Counted from the stretch's first letter, positions 1-10,999 are shown. The stretch: DNA of 64,000 bases from Trichobilharzia regenti (GCA_944472135.2 OX235262.1:169321509-169385508); one strand, 5' to 3'. The notes: a model not told the origin generated them from the sequence alone. Numbers and translations are program-made.

Positions 1-149
1 TTAGAAAAGAGGCGGAAATTGGCTTGATGTAATAAGTGTGAGATAATGACTAGTCAGGAAGGTCGTGTAGAGTGGACAGGAGCTAGTGGAAAGGCGACAG
101 AGTCTTTTTATATAAAATCTGTATGAAAAAGTAATATTATTCACTAATA

Positions 150-385
150 GGTTTAGACTACTTCTCACACACGGGTTTAGATATCCATCAGCTAATATGG
201 TGACAAGCTAAGTTGCAAACCACTCGCCCTACTGACAACCTTTAATCACTTTCTCAAAATCACATAGTTCTTCCTCAGTAGCTCGACAAAGGCTAGGGGG
301 GAGAAGTAAAGTACAATAGGTAAAATACAAGAGTTAACATATTGTAAAAGCAGAGGTTGAGTGAATCCAGATTGTCGTGCCTTCT
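150..385 (-). pseudogene. CR1-like retrotransposon fragment (C-terminal RT region)
   Basis: The minus strand reads a decayed version of the segment after the RT core, including FVELLRKNYVILRK and VVSRASGLQL. These match FPGLLKKDYTLLRR and VVSRVSNVPL in the better CR1 copy at 41200. In-frame stops are present. The fragment ends at the 3' tail of the neighbouring CR1 copy near 385, which suggests that the second CR1 inserted into this one. Confidence 0.6.
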
Positions 386-1900
386 TAATAATAGTAATAA
401 TATTTTTTGCTTTATTCCAAAAACAGTACTAATGATACAGCAAGGAATTTTCAGCAATCAGTACAATATTGAATCTAATTTACTCAAAACGACAAAAAAA
501 CATTACATAATAATAATGAAACGTTGTTATAGCAGCTATATACCAAATTTCAGTATACAATAAGGAGGAAAATATGCACAAAGTATAAAATTGTAGTAAT
601 AATAGTAATAACAACTAAAATAAAATAGCTAAGTTATAATTAAACAATAGAAAGGATGATAGAACGACGAACGATGAAAGCGTCGATTCACTTTGCTAAT
701 TACATAGTAACTTATATGTTTCATGTCTAACAGTGTCTCCATCACAAAAAATACGGGCTAAATACGGTATTGTAGAATTTCTATACTTAGTGGTACGAGC
801 ATATAACTTCTTGTATTGACTTCTCGTCCTACCTGATGTGATCCAAGGGGATAGTTGGACTAAAGTGGGTGCAGAGTGTCTGACAGTACAGCCTCTACCC
901 ATTTTGTACAGGAATTAATATGCCTCTCGACTATAGTATTGGCGGGCTCACACAGTGGCAGACCACAAGCCATACTCACAGCATTTAATACCCTTCGTAA
1001 TATGATATAGTCTTTTTCGAGAAGCCCAGGAAAGATTAATGGAGAGCAATGGAGTACAATAGGTAAAGTACAGGAGTTTAAAATTGCAAAACTAAAGGTT
1101 GGTTGATACCTGATTGTCTTAACTTTTTAATGTAGAAGGTAAGACGAAACATTTTCTTAGAGAGTGATAACATGTGAGATGACCGTGAAAGGTCAGATTA
1201 AAAAACTAATCCAAGGTATATAATGCTTGACTTGGTTTCAATTTCAGTACCATCTATACTACAGGCATCATGGGAGCGAACTAGTTCATGTATGTCACGT
1301 CGATGCTTGAAGGTAAAGTTAACTGCCTGACATTTTGAAGGATTTAACCCAAGACAATTTGACTTAGACCACTTGCTGAAGTCCAACAGAAAGCTATTAA
1401 GTTTGGAGCAGTCTGACTCGGAAGTGATAGGCAGTGATACAGTCAGATCATCTGCATATTTGACACATTTAGTTTCATTTAAATGAGGCAGGTTGTGTAG
1501 GAAGAAAGAAAAAAGAAAAGGAGAGGAAGCAGCACTCTGAGACACATAAGCTTCAATAAGTGAGGCAGAAGATTCATCCTTACACACAGTATGCTGCATT
1601 CTATTCGAAAAGTAAGAACGGAATCAGTTAACAGCCTAGGACTGAGTTTGCGCAAGGGAAAGATTATCCAACAAAAGGTGTCTAGGTAATGAGTCAAAAG
1701 TAGATCTATCCATAGTCCGGGAAGGTACAGCGTATATATTCGGCCCCTTTGTCTAAGAAGGAGACAATATAATGATGTAATACAGTGGCAGCATCTAAAT
1801 TGCTTCTGCCCCGCCTATAAGCAAACTGTTTTGGATGTAATAATACTTTTTAAAGAGGGTACATAGTTGAATAGGAGTAATTTCTCCACAAATTTCAAAA
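385..1900 (-). pseudogene. CR1-like non-LTR retrotransposon, 5'-truncated RT (copy A)
   Basis: Reading leftwards, the copy covers RT from the middle of the palm domain to the C terminus and the 3' UTR. YADDLTVS (the catalytic Asp-Asp box) lies near 1430-1460. It is followed by KSNCLGLNPSKCQAVNF and a segment like SKKMFRLTFYIKKLRQSG near 1110-1160. The stretch before the box (SASSPFLFSFFLHNLP) is a damaged RT domain B. At least two frameshifts break the frame. The 3' end, near 385-430, reads TTTTTGGAATAAAGC-like followed by TTA-type repeats, matching the ends at 55240 and 48850. Without an intact frame it is a dead copy. Confidence 0.8.
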
Positions 1901-2530
1901 AAAGAAGAGGTGACTGCAATGCAGCTTTTCAGAATGACATCACTGAAAAGAAATGTCTTCAAAGAAATCAGTTACAACCTATGATGCAAGATATATAGGA
2001 TGGAACGATCACAAACAGCTGAAGTCATACTTCAAATGGAAGTATGCGCTGAAGATGTCACCCAGTAAGGTGATGAAAGCTTGGCAAACTAACCATCCAG
2101 CTCAGAGAACAAAACCACATCAAAATCATCCACCTGAGCTACAAATCTTCTCTATCATATCTACAAACTATGTGTATTGGTCTGGAAGAAGATGACACCT
2201 GATGTATGATTTAAAAACATATGGATAACTCAAAATTACCTCTGCAATAGTCAACAATACAGACCAAATAAATCTCCGGTACCCAAAACAAGTACTGAAG
2301 AACAAAATTAGCCAATCAGAATTGAACAGTAAGAAATGTCTGGGAATCCAGTAGAATATTCCCAACAAGGTGAGAACAAAATCCTTTCCGAAAGAACCAC
2401 GCACTAAACGATTCTCCCACACAGTTTAAGATGAGAACCATCTTCAATTAATTAAGTAAAATCACAGGCGTAAAACAACACATTATGAATATCATCATAC
2501 AAAAACGGAGAGAAACGTTACATTTAGAGA
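1900..2530. repeat. Unclassified interspersed repeat (copy A)
   Basis: This stretch is repeated in copy B (15930-16560). The part from about 2215 to 2530 also has a diverged relative at 23585-23910, sharing blocks such as GAACAAAATTAG and GTAAAACAACAC in the same order. Two short open frames overlap it on opposite strands (1953-2195 plus, 2168-2422 minus), but neither resembles a protein I recognise. The second looks like hydrophobic reading of noncoding DNA. Confidence 0.5.
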
Positions 2531-2539
2531 TGAAGTAAT

Positions 2540-2650
2540 GAAATAATAGTAATAATAATCTGCTTTATTCCACAAAACTTTCTTACAACACAGCATGAAA
2601 TTTTCCTTATTTGTCACAATATTGCATTTCTTAGATGAAGCCTCCAAATA
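2540..2650 (-). mobile_element. CR1-like 3' tail, strongly 5'-truncated
   Basis: The minus strand ends in a TGTGGAATAAAGCAG-like segment followed by ATT/ATTATT repeats, the same 3' terminus seen at 385, 10870, 48850 and 55240. Only about 100 bp of the element remains, which is typical of abortive target-primed reverse transcription. It has an equivalent in copy B near 16570-16690. Confidence 0.5.
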
Positions 2651-2839
2651 AATATACATATATTGTGATAAGATCGCTCACTTGCAAACTGTTATTATCC
2701 CGTTACACTTATTACCTTGTTTAAATTAATTAATGTGGATTTGCGTAAGAAATATCTTTGGTGAACATCTTATTCGACTTTATCAAGAGAACTTACTCCA
2801 TATATACAAAAGGGGAATTTAAAGATGGTTTACTCATTT

Positions 2840-4310
2840 ATTTGTTAATAAGTTATGGAAAATCAAAAGAAGTGATTCATCGAAGAGACTCTTTTCAACG
2901 AATTCATTATCAAGCTGTACAAACGTATTTAAATAGTTTCAAGAAGTTATATCCAGTGAGGGAATTGGATCATAGGCATGAATGCATAAAATAATAATAA
3001 TACGAAATGCAATCAAAATTAAAATGTTTGTGATTATAATCATAGTTAGATGTAAAGTGGCAAAACAATTAATGTCATATATAGAACAATTCATAGGATG
3101 TATAGAACTTGGAAGGGGATTGCAAATATGAGATTAGTAGGATGAGTTATACATTTTGAAGAAAATCCTAATAGAAAATGAATTTCCACTACGTTTTATA
3201 GACAGGAATATGCAGTTAAATCCTATGAAATGTGACTTACCATACACACCTAAGAAAATACTGTATATTAGCTTGCAATTCAAAAGTGACTTAGCTTCCA
3301 GTATCACGAAAAGAAGGACCTCACAGTCCCTGAAATGATTATTCCCTGCTACATTTTCGACAATAGCCTTCACCAGTCGATCATTACTGTTCAATAACCT
3401 GAAGGACAAGATCCTGCTACTGACCAACTCTTTGTGCGTTTATTAATTCACCTACTTGTGTGGAGCTATGTATATCGGTCGGTCGACTCGAGTTTTATCC
3501 AAGATGGTGCAACTACACTATCCTGCATGGTTACGGAGAGGTTAGAGTGGAGCAGTTAAAAGCGCGATCATTGAACATCTGGTCGATAATGATCACCCTA
3601 TCTCTATAGCCTCCGCCTTTAAAGGCATCTACAAGGCAAAAAGTGATTCACCGAAATCACTACGTACTCGACTCATCTGTATTCGCTGAAGTTCTGGTCA
3701 CATCACAGAAAAGTCAGATCTCTGTGTACAGAAAAAGTTCGTTCAACCCCGCCAACTTTCATAGTTTTAATCCCTCCATGCTAAAGTATGGTAATCCCCA
3801 ATCATATTTTGTCTCAATCTATTTTTAGTTTTGTTTATTCACTTTTTATGCCCCTGTTTCTTTATTACGACAGTTGTTACTATTACTATTCTCACTTTGA
3901 ACTGTCCCCAGTATTATTTCACTTGTTCCACTTTTCATTCTAAATCAACTTTGTTTTGCAAAGTTAAATTCTGTGTTATCAGATTTCACACAACATTAGG
4001 TGACGTTTATACTTTTATTCTATTTGCCTACTAATCCTACAGTTGTACACCCCATCAGACTACTTTACATCCTATCAATTGTTCTACACATGACATAAAC
4101 TATCTTGTCACTTGATATTTAACTATGGTTGGTATCATAATTATTTTAATTTTAATCGTATTTCATACGGCTATTATATTATGCATTCACACCTTCGATT
4201 CAATTCCGTAAAGGACATATATATGTACGATTGTACAGCTTGATAATGAATTCGTTGAAAAGAGTCTCGTCGCTGAATCACTTCTTTCTACTTTCTATAT
4301 GTTAATAACT
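2840..4310 (+). mobile_element. PLE-derived cassette with inverted terminal repeats (copy A)
   Basis: Two arms of about 260 bp, near 2840-3105 and 4045-4310, are reverse complements of each other. Shared blocks include AGAAGTGATTCA, GAGACTCTTTTCAACGAATT and CAAGCTGTACAA. They enclose about 0.95 kb carrying only the PLE linker and GIY-YIG remnants, with no RT core. Inverted pseudo-LTRs are a known arrangement of Penelope elements, so this is read as a short PLE copy. The whole cassette is duplicated at 16860-18330. Confidence 0.75.
3156..3830 (+). pseudogene. PLE linker and GIY-YIG endonuclease remnant (copy A)
   Basis: Frame fragments read ILIENEFPLRFIDRN and PKKILYISLQFKSD, the linker between RT and endonuclease. 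They match LLENGYPPRFIEKN and PKKLLFMSVEFKGD in the open frame at 31035-31793. From about 3455 follows MYIGRSTRVLSK and LHYPAWLRRG, i.e. the YIG half of GIY-YIG and its downstream histidine region, then SAIIEHLVDNDH and a C-terminal SDLCVQKKFV. Stops and frameshifts separate these blocks. In Penelope the enzyme nicks target DNA in the nucleus; this copy cannot encode it. Confidence 0.75.
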
Positions 4311-5073
4311 TATCTGTTTATAATAGGCGCTTTGATTCACATTCTCACAAAGTGATGATATTTTTTCATCAGGGAATAGTGAAATTTCACTCTAGTTCAA
4401 ATATATCTTTCTTTATCTTCATTGATTTATCCAAATGTTAATTAGTAAGCCACGAAATGACCTCATTAACATGACGGTTGATAAATAGCCTATCGAAGTA
4501 TATTTATTATTAGATGAATAAAATATTATCTTCTTTATTAATTAATAACTCTTTTCTTATTACTTTTCAAATAAAAATCTGTGATCCTCGCAATTCATTG
4601 AAAAACTTATAACTATTGGATGTTATTGAAACATTAAAACCATTGAATGTTTGACGTTATATTTCAATGTTCAGGTCAATCATGACTTTACATCTGCAGT
4701 GATGTTGACTAAGTGATAAAGTCACTAAATAATGAAGCATCATAAAACGGAAGTAAGAGCTGAGTGACACTGACTAATTTGAAAATGAATCAAGGATGCC
4801 TTCAAGTTCACTAATCTGTTCATCATTTCTCAATGTAGCCAATTCCAGTATCATTCAACATCACAGAACTGTTTCGTTCGAAAATTCCTTTTCAGTATAT
4901 AAACATTTTTTTGTCCCAAATAAGGAAACACTAGCAGCTCACGGAAAACTTGGACTATCCATAAGATTCCATCACGATATTGCATTATAATCCCTCCTAT
5001 TCAGCTCCCGTTAGTGTTAAAAATGACTGCAATATGGTTTTAGTTTAGTTTTTAGTCAACTTGACAGCGAAAG
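4311..5073. other. Unassigned AT-rich DNA inside duplication copy A
   Basis: No coding similarity, tRNA-like head or repeat arm was recognised. The stretch is present in copy B (18330-19092) with few differences. The open frame at 4796-4990 shows no family motif and is treated as chance. Confidence 0.4.
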
Positions 5074-6458
5074 TCATAATCGTAGGTGGCAACGTATCCC
5101 AATAAGCGATCTACTGCCAATGATTATTTTTCTTTTATTTGAAGTTCCTGAACGAAGAGAAAATAACATGCAATAAACGTCATCGAAATTTCTGTACACT
5201 ATATAAACACTGTTCAGAAAAGAGACATTATTATATTTTCCGTAAAAGACAACAGCATTTCCCGTAGCCTTCGCAGACTTCAGCCGCTTGACTGCATTCA
5301 AGATATCTGCTGTTTTGGAGGATTGGTGTCTGCCAGCTGTTGTTAGTATTTTTGCACAATTTACTGATGATTGATTCAAGAGTCCTTTAAAGTGATCAGC
5401 CAATTGTTTCATTTGTTTCTCCTCCTTTATATTCGGGTTCTCTTCACTATTTGATAAAATCTTTGTTGATGTCTTCCCGGATAGGGACCTGGTTATCTGA
5501 CCTAGTATCCTCAGATCTCTTTTACCTGCGGCTTGTTCTGCTTCAGTTACCTGCCAAAGTGTCGTAGAATTGTCGTTTGTCTTTCCTGACACTCTTCTTC
5601 ACTTCTTTATTCAGTGCAGTGTACAATGAATTCAGCTTCTCGTTCTGTTGTCCATCTTTGCGTTGAGGGATCTTCTCTTTAACCATCCTGCTCTCCTTGA
5701 TTAGCTTCCAAGCAGGTGTCCGTTGACAGCCATCCCTTGTCTTCCAAGAACATCACTTTCAGAGACATAGTTCCAATGTTCTTCCACACTGGTTGCCTTG
5801 GTGGTGCCACGTTTTTATCCAGCTCCGTTCCTATGCGATCTGCAGTGAAGGTGTCCTTTTTAGTTTTATCCTTGAGTTCGTAAGTGCTGAACTTGAATTG
5901 TGGCCTGTCGCCAGTTGTTTTGAGGGATTTTAGCTTCACCTTGAAGGTTCCTTGAACTACATGATGATGGTCTGAGCACACGTCTGTTCCCTTTTCTCAC
6001 ATTTGTGTCCAGCAAGCTTGCTACGCCCCCACTTTCTTGAGATAAAGATGAAGTCTATTTGGTTCGTGGTGTGTTCGTCAGGCAAATGAATTTTGCTTTG
6101 TGTATATCCTTGTGTTTTTATACGATACCTACGATCACTAAATCATTGAAAGCGCAGAGATCTCCGAATAATTCTTCGTTCTCATCCATTCCACTAGGTG
6201 AGAGCCTCTCGACCCATGATGAGTTCTCTTCCTGTATTATCTGCTCTCGATTTAGTTGCTATTCATATCGCACATGAGGATGTCACCATTTTAGATGTTG
6301 TCCATTACTGTTTGTATTTGTCTGTAGAGCTCTTCCTTCTTCTTTTGTTCCGCGTTGTTTGTAGGTGAGAAACATTGGACAGCTGTGACTTTCCTTCTTT
6401 TTGAGCTTAATCTTGTTGTCAAAATCCTGGATTAGAGCTTTGGTTGATATTCGTGACA
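5074..6458 (-). pseudogene. RTE-like retrotransposon, endonuclease and pre-RT region (copy A, truncated)
   Basis: Reading leftwards, 6277-5990 gives damaged apurinic-type endonuclease sequence: LIMGRERLSPSGMDENEE, LFGDLCAFNDLVIVG and KHKDIHKA. This aligns with a clean segment at 55860-56088. Then 5981-5679 carries CSDHHHVV (the SDH motif that ends the nuclease) and the following spacer. 5592-5074 carries the pre-RT stretch LADHFKGLLNQ and ILNAVKRLKSAKATGN. RT itself is missing. The 5' side is cut at 6458, beside the inverted-repeat cassette at 6475; copy B continues further. Several stops make it non-functional. Confidence 0.8.
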
Positions 6459-6789
6459 ATTAGTCCATTCGATGAATTTGAATAAGGCATTAAGAAGACA
6501 AATTTCGCGAGATGATGGCATCATTTCGTAGCTTCTTTACAACTGCTTTACAACTAACATGGTTAACAATAATAAAGTGAACTTCATGACAATTACTCAG
6601 TTAAATAAAAATACAAAAGTACATACTAATGACCAATCATATTTAGATAGGTCATGTAGTCCATGGTAGGCGAAGATTGAAGTCTATTGTTTTTTGTACA
6701 CACATTTTAGGCTGTACATGATTAATCCAAAGTGCTTCCATCAGCTGCAGTAACCTGGAATTAGAGTTATGTGAAATAATTGATGAACA

Positions 6790-7089
6790 GTCATTAATAA
6801 TGATTTTGTGAACTGCGGTGACACCTATTTAGGGAGAACCAACAGAATGTTCCAATGTCGTCGAAAAGAACATGTTCCAAAATGGCTACTAAATCGTATA
6901 GAAAATCCCATTGCGATTAATCTGAATAGAAATCCATCAGTATCATCCATTGCAAAACATTTATTAATGTCAGGTCACAAAATCAATATTGATGACTGTT
7001 TCACAATTATTATTTCACATAACTCTATTTCAGGGTTATTGAAGGTGATGGAAGCAATATCAGTAAAACGTTTGAGCATTGTGGATTAG
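6790..7089 (+). pseudogene. PLE GIY-YIG endonuclease fragment
   Basis: The open frame contains CGDTYLGRTNRMFQCRRKEH, the YIG half of the nuclease (YLG), followed by a conserved Arg and His, then SSIAKHLLMSGHKI (the HLxxSGH block) and KVMEAISVKRL. It is related to CGASYIGRTKRTL in the frame at 31035-31793. The preceding GIY half with its cysteines is missing. The C terminus stops in the inner hairpin instead of continuing to the usual CVQKK end, which is instead found in the right outer arm. Confidence 0.7.
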
Positions 7090-7096
7090 ATCAAAT

Positions 7097-7222
7097 AAAG
7101 TATAATTATATTTTAATAGTTTACACAAAATGACAAGTTTTGTTATTGGTAATATTTCGAGCAAAATTACCAATAACAAAGCTTATCATTGTGTGTAAAC
7201 TATTAAAATATAATTATACTTT
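7097..7222. repeat. Inner perfect-type hairpin of the GIY-YIG cassette
   Basis: 7097-7153 and 7167-7222 are near-perfect reverse complements; the outer ends read AAAGTATAATTATATTTTAA and its complement. Only about 13 bp (ATTTCGAGCAAAA) form the loop. On the minus strand the loop reads GCTCGAAAT, similar to the GCTCGAAAC motif in the arms of the PLE at 11000-13148. Confidence 0.85.
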
Positions 7223-7579
7223 ATGTGATGGAAGCACTTTTGGGGATTAATCACATACAGCCTAAACTATGTGTACAAAAAACAATAGACTTCAATCTTC
7301 GCCTACCATGGACTACATGACCTATTTAAATATGATTGGTCATCAGTATGTACTTTCGTTTTTTTATTTAAGTGAGTAATTGTCATGAAGTTCATTTTAT
7401 TATTGTTAACCATGTTAGTTGTAAAGCAGTTGTAAAGAAGCTACGAAATGATGCCATCATCTCGCGAAATTTGTCTTCTGAACGCCTTATTCAAACGTAG
7501 AAGATTCTAAACTTCACAGTTTGATCCTTCCCTAGAATCATCCTATCTCGTCTTCTAATTGATACTGGACCCTATTTAT

Positions 7580-7780
7580 CTTATTTATTTTTTTATATTT
7601 TTGATTGCAGCTTGATTCCATACTGTATTTTTGGTACAAGTGTGGAATTTTTAGCATGGATATTGGTAGCCGAAATTTTGCAGGCCGACCATAGATATCA
7701 GGTGTGAGTCGGCAGGAGATCGAAACTCGGACCATGTTCATGGTCTGCGAGAGTCCTAACCACTGTCCCACCGATGTACT
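7580..7780 (-). mobile_element. tRNA-headed SINE, family 2
   Basis: On the minus strand the head at the right end reads GGTGGGACAGTGGTTAGGAC (A-box-like) and a degenerate B box around 7717-7727. The body ends with AATCAAGCTGCAATCAAAAA and a poly-A-like tail (poly-T in the plus strand at 7585-7602). Three more copies are at 53095, 55355 and 56515, all on the same strand. The head is too decayed for a functional tRNA. Confidence 0.8.
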
Positions 7781-7789
7781 TTAGAATCT

Positions 7790-8740
7790 TTTATTGTGGA
7801 TGACTACCTCAAATTGCCAAAGACATTACCATTGGAAGACTGATACCCAAATAATGTGTAGGGGGGAAGATGACAACTGTCTTATTGTTACACTTGCAAA
7901 CAATGATACTCCAAAATCGATTTTCAATATCTATGACGCAAACTCGTGTTTAAATCCACTTGCCTTTGCATTATCAATGTTTTTTATCTTCAACTTCGTT
8001 CTATTTGGAGAAAGAAAACATTGAACGTAGGAGTATGTTCATTTTCGATTAGTTCCTTACTGACTGTGCTCAAATAATACCTAAACTTTAAATAATTCAT
8101 TAAAGAGACGAATCAACAATAGAGTATAGAGAATATTGTTTTCGATAAATTCGCCACTAGCTTCCACTATTATATATACTATAATAGTTGAAGGGCAGTT
8201 GTTTTTGATAACATTAATATTTTATAGATAGATAACATTGAAACATTGACATTAAAATTATAAGAGGCATTCAAGAATAGATTGTCGATACATTATAGTT
8301 CAAAACATACATAAATATATAATATTGCATTTGAAAAGTAAATAACCAACAACAATTATGAATATGTATAGTAATGAATGCCTATGACTGAAATTCAAAA
8401 TGAATTTTACTCACAATGATTATAAACTTTATACGAATACATGACGATATCGAGAACTGGGGAAAAATGGAACAGAAGTATACCTTACGATACTTGAGAT
8501 ATGGAGAGAACTTATGTATACAGGACGCAGAGTCAAAGGTAGAAGTTGTGATGTAATATTTTGGTACTAATACATTTCATAGAACTCTACGGTAACCATA
8601 TTAGGTGGCTTTACATATTTCTTTCCCACGGAGAGTTCTGACTGTTTAAAGCAAATAGCCAAGGCTTCTGCTATTTGCATGATTCGCTACCTAGAAGTTG
8701 TAGACTGTTTATTTAGTTCAGCATATCAACACTTCTATTT
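7790..8740. other. Unassigned AT-rich DNA
   Basis: No family was recognised. A GTTTTCGATAAATTCGCC block near 8140 resembles, in inverse orientation, the conserved PLE tail motif, so part may be an old PLE end. The open frame 7794-8024 overlaps the SINE edge and has no recognisable motif. Confidence 0.35.
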
Positions 8741-10250
8741 TAGATCGTCCCGTCAAAACAGGGCCCAAAGCCAGCTAGTGGGTATCTAATAAATTACTGT
8801 AGACTACAGAGAGACGAGGCCATTGAAATACTCTTAGATCACCAGAAGTTTTATGTACAAAGGAAGCAGGTACTACCCTGCTGTCGAATCTATAAATGCA
8901 TAAACTTGTGTCGCTTCCATTAATTTATCTGATATTCACTCAGTTCAGTATTACATGAATGCACATTACCTCTCGCTTACTGATTCGAGTACTACGGCGT
9001 ACCCTTAATATTCATCAACCTTAGTCAACAGCTGTACGACAACGCCACATTTCAAGTGATACACAACGGAAAACTCAGCGAGGCGTTTGGAGTAAACACA
9101 GGAGTCAGACAAGGGTGCTTATTATCTATCATCAATGATATTCCTAATTGTCGTGGACTGGATTAAGCGTCAGACAATGGGAAACGAGAAGACATGGATA
9201 TCCTGGACCGACGTGAAGAACCTAGAAGATCTGGATTTCGCGGATGATTTATATTTGATGTCACACAAAATCGAAGACTTATAAAGCGAAAACCAACAAA
9301 CTGGTTGAAGAAGCAGCCGGCGAAGACAGGACTTCAGGTGAACATATACAAGACGGAGGTTATGAATATAACCAACCAACAACAACAGCAGCAACATCAA
9401 GCGTCAATCACCATCAACGGGAGGGGTTGAAAGAGGTTACTTCATTCACTTATCCTATCTAAGAAGCATTATCTCAACTACAGGAGGAGGAACAGACAAG
9501 GATGTCAAATCGAGCGAGAATCGGGAAGGCAGGCGAGAAACACATTCATCAACCTGAAACCAATCAGGTAATCTTCGTCACTCAGCCAGCGTCAATAACA
9601 AAATTCGGTCGGATTTTTAATACAAACGTCAAGTCAGTTCTTCTGTATGGTTCAGAAACTTGGTGGGTCACAAAGAATATTTCCAACAGCCTGTTGCGGA
9701 CCTTTATCATCAACTGTCCTCGCCCGATATATACTGAAGATCAGATGGCCGAGCCGGAAAGAATCACCAACAAGAAACTATGGAAACAAACAAAACAAGA
9801 ACCAATCGCCAACCAACAAATATGCAGAAGAAAGTACAGATGGATGGATTGGACACTCACTAAGGAGGCCGCTGGGTGACATCACGCGCGCGTCAGGCCA
9901 TTGCTCAAATGGAACCAGGCCGAAAGGGAAGCGGCGAGTGCGACGTCAGTGCAAGGGTGACATGGAGGAGATAGTGTGAAGAGGAGTTGAAACAGTATGG
10001 ACTAACATGGATGGATGAAGGTGAAAAGTACAGCAGAAGGAAGACAGAAGCAAGTGGAGACGTGCAATTGAAGCCCTATATTCCACTAGGAACCCAAGGG
10101 AACAATAATAATAATACTGATTCCTTTGAAATGTATTCTGTAGACACCGTTGATTTAATGTAATTTGAAACAGCATTAATGTTGTTAATAATAATATTAC
10201 TGTCAAAGGAATGTAGACTATGATGACGAATTTGTCAAAAGGAATATTCT
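8740..10250 (+). mobile_element. PLE 3' end split by an RTE insertion
   Basis: 8740-8986 contains the last coding block (FYVQRKQ, equivalent to LCIQKK) and the start of the 3' UTR. 10116-10250 continues the same UTR, with GAAATGTATTCTGTAGACAC, AACAGCATTAATGTTGTTAA and a terminal GATGACGAATTTGTCAAAAG. The uninterrupted order is seen in relatives at 39880-40045 and 58200-58325. An RTE element occupies 8987-10115. Confidence 0.65.
8987..10115 (+). pseudogene. RTE/SR2-like retrotransposon, 5'-truncated (inserted in a PLE tail)
   Basis: The copy starts within RT. It contains VNTGVRQGCLLS (RT domain B) near 9090-9125, then the catalytic segment LEDLDFADDLYLMSHKIED near 9220-9280 with both aspartates in frame. 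The thumb region follows (LQVNIYKTEV-like, QQQQQHQASITINGR), then SVLLYGSETWWVTKN at about 9630-9675, and the C terminus ending YSTRNPREQ at 10078-10105 before an AAT-repeat tail. Several frameshifts divide the frame. The flanks carry ACTGATTC at 8979-8986 and 10116-10123, interpreted as the target-site duplication. Confidence 0.85.
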
Positions 10251-10254
10251 TAGT

Positions 10255-10865
10255 TAATTAATCAGTTCATTAAAGTTATACTAATCATGTGATGAATTTC
10301 ATGTTGTCGTTTTCTTTGACGTCGTTGTCCAACATGATATTGTTGCATATAATTTTGTAAATTAATTTTCTCTCATCCTTTTATCACTGCTATCTAACCT
10401 TTTTTTATTTATTTCAATGGCCATTTTATCCGCTTCAACCAAATCTCTTCTTAGCTTGTCAGTTTTACGTAATATATTCATCTATTCTTCTCAGCTGTCA
10501 TTATTCCAGAGAAATCATTATTCATAAGGTAATTTTTCTCATACTCTGCAAATGAACTAACCTGGAGTTTCACCCTTATCATATCTCAAAATAGATATAG
10601 CTTATTGACATAACCTGCTGCCAACTTCTATTTATTATCTGTTCTGATTTCCGTCATCAGTTTCTTCATCCTTTTTCAGTTTTCTTTTTTGGATGAACCT
10701 GTATGTTTTTGTTACGTAACTGCCTGAACTTATACTCGAAGTCAGCTTTAAATTCTAAGATACTTACCTCTCTTTGCAACTTTGAATCAAAATTCTCTAA
10801 AACGCTACATTACTACATCGAAATCAACAATAATTCCAGTTATGCTAACTAATCTATAAAAGCTA
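10255..10865. other. Unassigned AT-rich DNA
   Basis: No open frame, tRNA-like head or repeat was recognised here. It lies between the split PLE tail and the CR1 3' end at 10870. Confidence 0.35.
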
Positions 10866-10999
10866 TGACTAAAATAATAATTTCCGTTATTCCAAAACAG
10901 CACTAATGTTACAGTGTGCAATTTTCAGCATTTGGTCAGCAAAAATGCACCTAATTTCGATATAAGTATAAAACTTAGGCACCGTGGTAGAGTATAACT

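Larger units (their letters stand above)
1..6458. repeat. Segmental duplication, copy A (direct repeat of 13593-20477)
   Basis: The first bases of the window recur from 13593 in the same order and orientation. Identity is high by eye, with scattered substitutions and small indels, and it stops abruptly at 6458 (20477 in copy B). Copy A lacks a 438-bp stretch present in copy B at 15121-15558. Contents in order are CR1 remnants, an unclassified repeat, a PLE cassette with inverted ends, and an RTE 5' half. The left edge cannot be seen because the repeat starts at base 1. A true tandem-type duplication or an uncollapsed haplotype in the assembly would look the same. Confidence 0.95.
6475..7497 (+). 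mobile_element. GIY-YIG-only PLE cassette with nested palindromes
   Basis: The outer arms 6475-6742 and 7226-7497 are close reverse complements; both contain, in opposite orientation, AAATTTCGCGAGATGATGGC and GGTAGGCGAAGATTGAAGTC. Between them lie a GIY-YIG fragment (6790-7089) and a second, inner inverted repeat (7097-7222). The right arm on the plus strand reads VMEALLGINHIQPKLCVQKT, the normal C terminus of the PLE endonuclease, so the arms are PLE 3' ends in opposite orientation. No RT core is present. The cassette begins 17 bp after the duplicated block ends. Confidence 0.75.

Noticed and set aside
9946..10206. Minus-strand 86-codon frame
   Set aside because: Antisense to the RTE 3' end; the same frame recurs opposite other RTE copies (47716-48084).
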